This document shows positions 1 through 5,930 of a stretch of DNA of 6,900 nt, piece by piece. A program made the translations under genes and the position numbers. The notes under the pieces are model-generated. The model made no database searches. It saw nothing but the letters and a program-made list of their open reading frames with translations, and was not told the origin of the DNA. The stretch is taken from contig CAMFLN010000155.1 of the NCBI GenBank assembly GCA_945957305.1, positions 1-6,900 of the forward strand. The letters are read 5' to 3'. This DNA comes from an uncultured Planctomycetaceae bacterium. GTDB lineage: Bacteria > Planctomycetota > Planctomycetia > Pirellulales > JACPPG01. Position 1 is the stretch's first letter. Each line of letters opens with the position of its first letter.

Positions 1-2698
1 ACTCGACGAGCCGTGCTTGCTCGGCCCGATTGCGCTGATCGAACTGTTCGCGTGACTTGGGATTCAGCAGTTGCTCGACAACGTTGACGCTCCGCGAGGC
101 GTCGAGAACGTGAATCGTCGGCCGGTGGTACGTCGGCGCGATCTTCACGGCTGTGTGCTTGGCGCTGGTGGTCGCGCCACCGATTAACAGCGGTGTTTGA
201 AAGTTCTGCCGCTGCATCTCTCGCGCGACGTGTACCATCTCGTCCAGGCTCGGGGTGATCAGTCCCGAAAGCCCGATCAAGTCGACCCCTTCCTTGACGG
301 CGGTTTCCAGGATTTGCTCGCAGGGGACCATGACCCCCAGGTCGAGAACTTCATAGTTGTTGCAACCGAGGACGACCCCCACGATGTTCTTGCCGATATC
401 GTGCACGTCGCCTTTGACCGTGGCCAGCAGGATCTTGCCCCGCTTCTGCACGGCCTGGCCGCTGCGGGCTTTTTCTTCTTCCATAAACGGCAGCAAATAG
501 GCGACTGCTCGTTTCATGACGCGGGCGCTTTTTACGACCTGCGGCAGGAACATTTTGCCCTGGCCGAACAGGTCGCCGACGATTTGCATGCCGGCCATGA
601 GCGGCCCTTCGATGATCTCCAGGCAGCTCTGGTAGAGTTGCCGGGCTTCTTCGACGTCCTGTTCGATGTAGTCGGCCAGCCCTCGCACCAGCGCGTGCGA
701 CAGCCGCTCGTTGACATCGGCCTCGCGCCAGGAAAGGTCGGCGGTCGCCCGCTTGGCTCCCCCCTGTTTCACGGTTTCGGCAAATTCGATCAGCCGTTCC
801 GTGGCGTCCGGGCGCCGATCGAACAGGACGTCTTCGACGCGCTCGAGCAACTCGGGTGGAATATCCTCGTACACAACTAGTTGGCCGGCGTTGACGATCC
901 CCATGTCCAGGCCTGCCCGAATGGCGTGGTACAGGAAGGCGGCGTGCATGGCCTCGCGCACCGGCTCGTTGCCGCGGAAGGAGAAAGAGATGTTGCTGAC
1001 GCCGCCCGAGATCTTGGCTCCGGGGCAAAGCCGCTTGATGTCGCGCGTGGCCTCGATGAAGTTGATCGCATAGCGGTTGTGCTCTTCGATGCCCGTGGCC
1101 ACCGTAAGTATGTTAGGGTCGAAGATAATATCCGTGGGCGCGATGCCGACCTTCTCGGTGAGCAACCGATAGGCCCGCTGGCAGATGCGCACTTTGTCTT
1201 CCCGGGTCGTCGCCTGGCCTTGTTCGTCGAAGGCCATCACCACGACGGCCGCGCCGTAGCGATGCGCTAGGCGGGCGTAATGCAGGAACTGCTCCTCGCC
1301 CTCTTTGAGGCTGATTGAATTGACGATGGCCTTCCCCTGCACGCAGCGCAGGCCGGCCTCGATCACGGACCACTTCGAGCTGTCGACCATGATCGGCACG
1401 CGCGACACGTCATGATCGGATGCCAGCAGGTTCAGGAACCGCGTCATGGCCGCTTCGCCGTCAAGCATGGCTTCGTCCATGTTGACGTCGAGGATATTGG
1501 CTCCCCCTTCTACTTGACCGCGAGCCACGGCGACCGCGTCTTCGAATTGCCCGGCGAGCACCATGCGCGCGAATTTCTTCGAGCCGGTCACGTTCGTGCG
1601 CTCGCCGATCATCGTGAAATTACTGTCCGGGCGCAGAGTCAACGGTTCCAGCCCGCTCAAGCGAGTCAGCGCCGGGATCTTGGGCCGCTTTCGCGACGGC
1701 TTGTCACTGACGGCCTGCGCAATCGCCCGAATGTGTGGCGGCGTGGTGCCGCAGCAGCCCCCCACCAGGTTCAGCCAACCGTTGCTGGCGTATTCGGCCA
1801 GCGTGCGGGCCATTTGCTCGGGAGTTTCGTCAAAGCCGCCAAAGGCGTTAGGCAACCCGGCGTTCGGATAACAGCTGACGTACACCGGCGCGATGCGTGA
1901 CAACTCCTCCAGGTAGGGGCGCATGTGTTCGGGCCCCAGCGCGCAGTTGATACCGACGCTGAGCAAATTGGCGTGCGAGATCGACGTCCAGGCAGCCTCG
2001 ATCGTTTGTGCGGAAAGTGTGCGGCCTCCTTGGAAAATCGTCATCGAGGCCATCACCGGCAACCGCACGTCGTGATCGACAAAATACTTGTCGATGGCGA
2101 ACAAGCAGGCTTTCAGCACCAAGGTGTCGAACGCCGTCTCGGGCAACAGAATGTCGACTCCCGCGTCGACCAGCGCCGCTACCTGGTCATAGTACATGTC
2201 GACCATCTGCTCGAAGGTGGCGGGCCGATAGGCGGGATCGTCGACATTGCCAGCCACCGAAAGCTGCGCCTTGGTCGGGCCGATCGAGCCGGCCACGAAC
2301 CGCGGTCGCTGAGGCGTCCGCGCATTCATCCAATCAACCGCCCGGCGCGCACAGCCCACGGCGGCAACATTGATGTCGCGGACATAGGCTTCGAGCCCAT
2401 AGTCGGCCATCGAGATCAAGTTCGCGTTGAACGTATTGGTCTCGATGATGTCGGCCCCCGCCTCGAGATACTGGCGATGGATCGCTTCGATCGTCTCGGG
2501 CTGGGTGATCGACAGCAGATCGTTGCACCCCTGCAGATTGGGAAACGGGTGATCGGCGAACTGTTCCCCCCGAAATTGCTGCTCACCGAACTTGAACGTC
2601 TGGATCATCGTCCCCATGGCGCCGTCCAGCACCAGGATCCGCTCGTCCAGCAGCCGTTCAAGAATCTCGCGCGTATGGGGTTGATTGGCGATGGCCAT
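1..2698 (-). CDS. metH: Cobalamin-dependent methionine synthase MetH (5-methyltetrahydrofolate--homocysteine methyltransferase), 3' end outside window
   Basis: This cytoplasmic enzyme moves the methyl group of 5-methyltetrahydrofolate to homocysteine through a bound cobalamin, giving methionine and tetrahydrofolate. About 899 codons are visible without a stop; E. coli MetH has 1227 residues. Domains in order are: the homocysteine/zinc domain (about 10-330), with [10 protein letters not shown] at 24-33 and zinc ligands C252 and C315-C316 (E. coli C247, C310, C311); the pterin domain (about 357-620), with IGERTN at 364-369; the helical cap (about 650-745); and the cobalamin domain (about 750-890). 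The cobalamin domain has GDVHDIGKN, whose axial ligand is H766 (E. coli H759), and S817 (E. coli S810), at exactly the same spacing of 51. The missing part would be the AdoMet/reactivation domain. The ATG at 2698 is the first start after an in-frame stop at 2762-2764 and gives a normal N-terminus. No clear Shine-Dalgarno sequence precedes it. The product assignment is firm. Confidence 0.98.
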   Translation of the reverse strand, partial: MAIANQPHTREILERLLDERILVLDGAMGTMIQTFKFGEQQFRGEQFADHPFPNLQGCNDLLSITQPETIEAIHRQYLEAGADIIETNTFNANLISMADYGLEAYVRDINVAAVGCARRAVDWMNARTPQRPRFVAGSIGPTKAQLSVAGNVDDPAYRPATFEQMVDMYYDQVAALVDAGVDILLPETAFDTLVLKACLFAIDKYFVDHDVRLPVMASMTIFQGGRTLSAQTIEAAWTSISHANLLSVGINCALGPEHMRPYLEELSRIAPVYVSCYPNAGLPNAFGGFDETPEQMARTLAEYASNGWLNLVGGCCGTTPPHIRAIAQAVSDKPSRKRPKIPALTRLSGLEPLTLRPDSNFTMIGERTNVTGSKKFARMVLAGQFEDAVAVARGQVEGGANILDVNMDEAMLDGEAAMTRFLNLLASDHDVSRVPIMVDSSKWSVIEAGLRCVQGKAIVNSISLKEGEEQFLHYARLAHRYGAAVVVMAFDEQGQATTREDKVRICQRAYRLLTEKVGIAPTDIIFDPNILTVATGIEEHNRYAINFIEATRDIKRLCPGAKISGGVSNISFSFRGNEPVREAMHAAFLYHAIRAGLDMGIVNAGQLVVYEDIPPELLERVEDVLFDRRPDATERLIEFAETVKQGGAKRATADLSWREADVNERLSHALVRGLADYIEQDVEEARQLYQSCLEIIEGPLMAGMQIVGDLFGQGKMFLPQVVKSARVMKRAVAYLLPFMEEEKARSGQAVQKRGKILLATVKGDVHDIGKNIVGVVLGCNNYEVLDLGVMVPCEQILETAVKEGVDLIGLSGLITPSLDEMVHVAREMQRQNFQTPLLIGGATTSAKHTAVKIAPTYHRPTIHVLDASRSVNVVEQLLNPKSREQFDQRNRAEQARLVE

Positions 2699-2759
2699 AG
2701 TGTTCGTGCCGAATTGGGAAGGGAGAACTGGGAAACGGGGAGGTCTGTCAACGGCAAGG

Positions 2760-2832
2760 TGCTAGCGGTCGGCGTATGGCCGCCCGTGCAGAAAGTCCTT
2801 CGGGGGCCGCGACCGTATTAATGCCGCTAGCA
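2760..2832 (-). repeat. Imperfect long stem-loop just upstream of metH
   Basis: Nested inverted repeats lie 62-134 bases ahead of the metH start. TGCTAGCGG (2760-2768) is the exact reverse complement of CCGCTAGCA (2824-2832). CGGTCG (2766-2771) matches CGACCG (2810-2815), and GGCC-G-CCCG (2779-2787) pairs with CGGGGGCC (2801-2808) with one bulged base. The outer and middle pairings overlap by three bases (2766-2768), so they compete or trim each other. If transcribed with metH this would form a folded 5' leader. No known riboswitch family was recognised, and the function is unknown. Confidence 0.45.
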
Positions 2833-2974
2833 GAATGAAGATCAGTCAACGGAAAACTAAACGACGTGTCGCCGAACCTTTAAATCTCCCATGTCGGCCC
2901 CGCGGGAGCAAGCCGTGGCCTGTCACCAATTGTCAGGGGGACGCATTGTTTGGAGGTGAGCACAAGCTGGTCGA

Positions 2975-3021
2975 CTGCCAGCCACCCCGACGCTGGCAGG
3001 TTGCCGGGGCTCGCACGAGCC
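2975..3021. repeat. Hairpin with possible H-type pseudoknot and adjacent second hairpin
   Basis: CTGCCAGC (2975-2982) and GCTGGCAG (2992-2999) form a perfect 8-bp stem with a 9-base loop. The loop contains CCCCG (2985-2989), the exact complement of CGGGG at 3005-3009, which would close an H-type pseudoknot on either strand. A further perfect repeat, GGCTCG (3008-3013) with CGAGCC (3016-3021), realistically forms a 5-bp stem with a 4-base loop and shares two bases with the pseudoknot helix. The two folds could therefore be alternatives. High GC makes some chance pairing expected, and no known RNA family is matched convincingly. Confidence 0.4.
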
Positions 3022-3080
3022 TGGGGAGACCCGCACAAATTGCCCCTAGCGCAGCAATGCGACAGGGCTCAAGATCGCTA

Positions 3081-3109
3081 TATCCCGAACCGATAGAACC
3101 TTCGGGATA
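3081..3109. repeat. Perfect 9-bp inverted repeat upstream of the three-gene operon
   Basis: TATCCCGAA (3081-3089) is the exact reverse complement of TTCGGGATA (3101-3109), with an 11-base spacer. It lies 84 bases ahead of the ATG at 3193. There is no T-run on either side, so it does not look like a simple intrinsic terminator. It could be an operator for a dimeric regulator or an RNA hairpin in the 5' leader of either divergent transcript. Confidence 0.45.
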
Positions 3110-3192
3110 CTACCCTCCGCCCGAACCGAGATCAGGGCCGGAACAGAGACCGGGGCATTCCCAGCAACCGCCAACACCCAACTGTGGGCCGT

Positions 3193-3789
3193 ATGGAACA
3201 ACCAATTCTTGCGACTGAAGGGGGGCCGGCGCTCAGTTTGCCGACTCCTGCTAGCGCTCACGGACAGCATGTGCTGCTGCGCGTGCCCGACTGCACGACG
3301 CGACTGCAAACCGCTCCTCGTACCCTGGGATCGCAGCATTCGCTGGCGGCGATCGTGCAATTGATCTCCGCAAGCGTGCGGGGCATGGTCAGTGGTTGGA
3401 GCCGCCCGCGTCTCCTGGTGCTGTGCTCGCTGGGGGTCGTGATGATTACGACGGCCGTGGCCTTGGCGGCCGTGTCGCGCAATAGCAGCGACGCGAACCA
3501 TGCGGATAGCGCGGGAAAGAATGATCGCCTGCCCATTTCCACATTCGCCGGCAGTTCAAGCACCTGGACCACCACGGAACCGGTGTCTAGCGCGGCGGCA
3601 AGTCTCGACGAAGCACCTCCTTTCAACGCGGCAAGCACGGGCCAGGCGACGTCGAATCGGCCGGCTAAAGTTGCCGGCGCCGTCAGCTCAGGTTCGTCAG
3701 CGGCAGGGACGAGTGACCAGCCGCGCAAGCCGACGGTCGGATGCGCCCACATCGAACAACGAATCGATCGAGTCCCTTTGCAGTACTAA
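3193..3789 (+). CDS. Small single-pass membrane protein of unknown family, first gene of the operon
   Basis: I do not recognise the family. The 198-residue product has a predicted cytoplasmic N-terminal part (about 1-73), with a basic stretch just before one hydrophobic helix at about 74-94 (LLVLCSLG...VALAAV). A Ser/Thr/Ala-rich low-complexity tail (about 95-198) follows, which the positive-inside rule places in the periplasm. No catalytic motif or signal peptidase site stands out. The ATG at 3193 is preferred; a GTG at 3184 in the same frame would add three residues. Neither has a clear Shine-Dalgarno, and the frame is closed by a stop at 3094-3096. The stop codon lies only 7 bases before the next start, suggesting co-transcription and perhaps translational coupling. 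It may anchor the two downstream ATPases at the membrane, which is inferred from gene order only. The helix and the tight spacing make it a credible gene, but the low-complexity tail weakens certainty. Confidence 0.65.
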   Translation: MEQPILATEGGPALSLPTPASAHGQHVLLRVPDCTTRLQTAPRTLGSQHSLAAIVQLISASVRGMVSGWSRPRLLVLCSLGVVMITTAVALAAVSRNSSDANHADSAGKNDRLPISTFAGSSSTWTTTEPVSSAAASLDEAPPFNAASTGQATSNRPAKVAGAVSSGSSAAGTSDQPRKPTVGCAHIEQRIDRVPLQY

Positions 3790-3792
3790 AGG
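3788..3792 (+). promoter_or_regulatory. Probable ribosome binding site for the CpsD-like gene
   Basis: AAAGG overlaps the TAA stop of the upstream gene and lies 4 bases before the ATG at 3797. The match is short and the spacing tight, but it supports this start over the ATG at 3500 in the same frame and fits coupled translation. Confidence 0.35.
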
Positions 3793-3796
3793 TTCG

Positions 3797-4870
3797 ATGA
3801 GCAGTATCAACAAAGCGTTTATCGCGGCATATCAGAAGAGCGCGGCACAACCGTCCGCGCCGAGCAAGGCGGGACCGCGGCCCCATTTCGTGCCGCCGGC
3901 AGCCACGACTCAGCCGGCGGTCGAGTCGCCGCGCCCCGTGGAGAGCGTTGCGCCCCCGGCGGTAACGCCCCCACCGGTGCCGTCGGCTGTCGAAGCCCCC
4001 GTGGTCGTTCTTCCGCAGCCGGCAACGCTCGCGCCGCCCCGGCCCATTACGGTTGTCGAACATGCGCATGTCGGCGTGCGCGCGCCGCATGCCAACTTCG
4101 CGGCCTCGCAGCGTCCCGCGGCGCCGGTCAATGCGCCGCTGCCGCCGTTGGAACCCGCCGCGGTAAGTTCGCGTCCCGTGATTTTGCCGATGAGCGGTTC
4201 GAGTCCGTCATGGCGTCCCGTCTTCGAAGTGGGAGCATTCACCTGGCCTGAGCTAACGGACGTCTTGCTGCAGGCGGCTGCCTTGCAATTTCGTGCCGCG
4301 GCCCTGGATTTGATCGAGGCGAGCCGTCGCCATCGCAAAGTCATCGCGGTGACGGCCGCGCGGCGAGGCGAAGGTTGCACGATGGTGACGATGGCTTTGG
4401 CCAAAGCTTTGGCCGAACAACAGCAACGCGTGATCCTGGTGGACGCCCATTTTGACGCACCCAGCCTGGCCGACAATTTGGGGCTGGCGACGCAAGTCGG
4501 TTGGGAAGATACCTTGTCGGGCGAAAAGCCGCTGGCCGAGGCGCTCGTCGAGTCGCTGGAAGATCGCTTGATCGTATTGCCATGGCGACAGGCGGCCGCG
4601 CCCGATTGGCGGCTGAGCGTTTCGCGCCTGAAGCAATCGTTCGACGAACTGCGGCGGCACTGCGACATCGTGCTGATCGACGCCGGACCCTTCGGTGACA
4701 TCAAGGATCGGCGCCATTTGCTCTCCTGGGCGGCCCCGTGCCGCGTCGATCGTGCCCTGGTGGTGCGCGATCTGCGGACCACAACCGACGACGAGACGAC
4801 GGATATCGAACGCCGTTTGCACGGCTGCGGCATCGCCCAGTGGAATTTCGTCGAAAACTTCGCGGCTTAG
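3797..4870 (+). CDS. CpsD/CapB-like P-loop protein with degenerate ATP-binding motifs and a Pro/Ala-rich N-terminal linker
   Basis: The 357-residue product begins with a short helix-like segment (about 1-14). A long Pro/Ala/Val-rich, probably disordered linker (about 15-140) follows, then a P-loop domain (about 150-357) resembling the cytoplasmic tyrosine-kinase or ParA-like ATPases of polysaccharide export. Seen motifs are the Walker A region TAARRGEGCTM (186-196), the Walker A' region VDAHFDAP (215-222), and the Walker B core VLID ending at D295. In the family, Walker A reads GEGKS/T; here the nucleotide-binding lysine is C194. Walker A' is normally DxDxR; here it is D216, H218, D220. There is no C-terminal tyrosine cluster, so classical autophosphorylation is unlikely. 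The start at 3797 follows an AAAGG; the same frame is open back to 3500 but that part overlaps the upstream gene and looks non-coding. A regulatory or altered nucleotide-binding role beside the intact ATPase downstream is inferred. Confidence 0.85.
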   Translation: MSSINKAFIAAYQKSAAQPSAPSKAGPRPHFVPPAATTQPAVESPRPVESVAPPAVTPPPVPSAVEAPVVVLPQPATLAPPRPITVVEHAHVGVRAPHANFAASQRPAAPVNAPLPPLEPAAVSSRPVILPMSGSSPSWRPVFEVGAFTWPELTDVLLQAAALQFRAAALDLIEASRRHRKVIAVTAARRGEGCTMVTMALAKALAEQQQRVILVDAHFDAPSLADNLGLATQVGWEDTLSGEKPLAEALVESLEDRLIVLPWRQAAAPDWRLSVSRLKQSFDELRRHCDIVLIDAGPFGDIKDRRHLLSWAAPCRVDRALVVRDLRTTTDDETTDIERRLHGCGIAQWNFVENFAA

Positions 4871-4903
4871 TCAGCCACCAATCTCTTTTGCCAGGCCAGC
4901 ATT

Positions 4904-5725
4904 ATGTACGAAGCTTTTTGGCAGTTGCAGGGCAAACCCTTTGCGCACCATTGCGACGCACGCGCTTACTATCCTGCCGAGACGCATCAGAGTGCACTGC
5001 TGAAGCTGCGCTACACGATTGAGAATCGCCGCGGCGCGGCCCTGTTGGTCGGGCCGTCGGGCGGGGGGAAGACGCTCTTGATCCGCCTCTTGGCCGAGCA
5101 GCTGGACGAATCATGCCGACCGCTCGTGCATATGGTCTTTCCCCAGATGCCGGCGGTCGATTTATTGGCCTATGTCGCGGCGGAACTCGGCACGACGCCT
5201 GATGCCGCGCCGGGCGATCACACGATCGACGCCAGCGTGCGGCGAATCCAACGCCGATTGACCGAGGTCGCCCAACAGGGGCGTCACGTCGTGCTGGCGA
5301 TTGACGAGGCCCATCTGCTCGATGGCCCGCGGGCTTTTGAAGCCCTGCGTTTATTGTTGAACTTCGAGACGGATGCCGGCGCGGCGTTGTCGATCCTGCT
5401 CATCGGGCAATCGGAGTTGGTACCGATGATTTCGCGAATGCCACAATGGGAAGAGCGGCTGGCCGTCAAATGCGTGCTGCGACCCCTGACTCTCGAAGAG
5501 ACCATGGCCTACATTCAACATCGCCTGGCCGTGGCCGGCTGCGAACGGACGATCTTCGCTCCCGCAGCGGTCGAATTATTGCACGAAATCACGCATGGCA
5601 TCCCGCGTCAGATCAACCGCCTTTGTGATCTGGCCCTACTAATCGGCTTTGCCGAAGAGTGCCGCTCCATCGGTGTCGAGCAAATCAAAGCCGTGGGGCA
5701 GGAATTGATCCCCGTCGCCGCCTGA
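4904..5725 (+). CDS. ExeA/GspA-family AAA ATPase (similar to XrtA/PEP-CTERM-associated ATPases)
   Basis: This 273-residue cytoplasmic ATPase has the typical ExeA start (MYEAFWQLQGKPFA) and a complete nucleotide site. Walker A GPSGGGKT is at 50-57 with K56, Walker B is LAIDEAH with D134 and E135, and a sensor-1-like IGQSEL is at 167-172. A C-terminal lid helix region carries GIPRQIN (232-238), a usual sensor-2-like motif of this family. Relatives power type II secretion assembly (ExeA/GspA) or accompany polysaccharide export and exosortase loci (the TIGR03015-type group). The peptidoglycan-binding extension and membrane segment of true ExeA are absent, and the short form matches the export-associated branch. 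The gene starts 33 bases after the CpsD-like gene, consistent with the same operon, and has no clear Shine-Dalgarno. The exact substrate is unknown; no exosortase, glycosyltransferase or Wza/Wzc-type gene lies in the window. Confidence 0.92.
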   Translation: MYEAFWQLQGKPFAHHCDARAYYPAETHQSALLKLRYTIENRRGAALLVGPSGGGKTLLIRLLAEQLDESCRPLVHMVFPQMPAVDLLAYVAAELGTTPDAAPGDHTIDASVRRIQRRLTEVAQQGRHVVLAIDEAHLLDGPRAFEALRLLLNFETDAGAALSILLIGQSELVPMISRMPQWEERLAVKCVLRPLTLEETMAYIQHRLAVAGCERTIFAPAAVELLHEITHGIPRQINRLCDLALLIGFAEECRSIGVEQIKAVGQELIPVAA

Positions 5726-5793
5726 AACGGACGCACCTCGGGGCAGCGCTCACGCGAAAAACGCGACCACAACGCCCGATTCTGCTGCCCGAC

Positions 5794-5812
5794 ATGCTAT
5801 CCGCGATAGCAT
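5794..5812 (+). terminator. Perfect 8-bp hairpin after the operon, possible terminator
   Basis: ATGCTATC (5794-5801) and GATAGCAT (5805-5812) are exact reverse complements around a 3-base loop, 69 bases past the stop of the ExeA-like gene. No T-run follows, so it is not a standard intrinsic terminator. It may serve as a Rho-assisted stop, a 3'-end stabiliser or a regulator site for the hydrolase gene downstream. Confidence 0.35.
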
Positions 5813-5914
5813 CCACCCACGAGAGTCGCGGCACTGCTCTTGTCGCAGCGTGGTGGCCACGGCTAGCCTACGCAGCGGCTGGCCGAGGCAGGTTGTTGCC
5901 GGCCGCACGTTGGG

Positions 5915-5921
5915 AAGGAGG
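5915..5921 (+). promoter_or_regulatory. Strong Shine-Dalgarno sequence for the hydrolase gene
   Basis: AAGGAGG lies 9 bases before the ATG at 5931. It is the only near-consensus ribosome binding site in the window and fixes the start of the exported hydrolase, which also gives a proper signal peptide. Confidence 0.8.
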
Positions 5922-5930
5922 ACGCGCAGG

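Larger units (their letters stand above)
2699..3192. other. Divergent intergenic region without a convincing gene
   Basis: This 494-bp stretch separates metH (minus strand) from the plus-strand operon and must hold the promoters or leaders of both. No open frame in it has recognisable protein features. One plus-strand frame (2835-3218) is open but low in credibility and runs into the next gene. The region contains several inverted repeats: an imperfect stem-loop at 2760-2832, an 8-bp hairpin at 2975-2999 with possible pseudoknot partner at 3005-3009, a hairpin at 3008-3021, and a 9-bp hairpin at 3081-3109. No -35/-10 pair with good spacing was found for either direction. On the minus strand a TTGACA lies at 2751-2746, but no -10 element follows at the right distance. 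Confidence 0.7.

Noticed and set aside
2746..2751. TTGACA as the -35 box of a metH promoter
   Set aside because: The hexamer is perfect, but no acceptable -10 hexamer lies 15-19 bases downstream on the minus strand.
197..2821. Several long plus-strand open frames (197-880, 881-1270, 1412-1900, 1925-2821)
   Set aside because: They lie antisense to metH, whose translated motifs are unmistakable over the whole interval. They are mirror openings caused by GC-rich codon use.
2950..3030. SAH riboswitch on the metH strand
   Set aside because: Some consensus-like words appear in order, but the CTCG segment pairs with its own downstream CGAG instead of a 5' partner, and the closing pseudoknot partner is missing.
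3017..3036. Cobalamin-riboswitch B12-box-like string on the plus strand
   Set aside because: The AGCC...AGACC spacing has two extra bases relative to the usual box, the other conserved segments are absent, and the orientation points away from metH.
2835..3218. Plus-strand frame of 127 codons in the intergenic region
   Set aside because: It is Pro/Arg/Gly-rich with no recognisable domain, membrane segment or ribosome site. It overlaps the start of the next gene and crosses all the inverted repeats.
3910..4833. Long minus-strand open frame of 307 codons
   Set aside because: It is antisense to the CpsD-like gene, Ser/Arg/Ala-rich and without any motif. The plus strand carries a recognisable P-loop domain.
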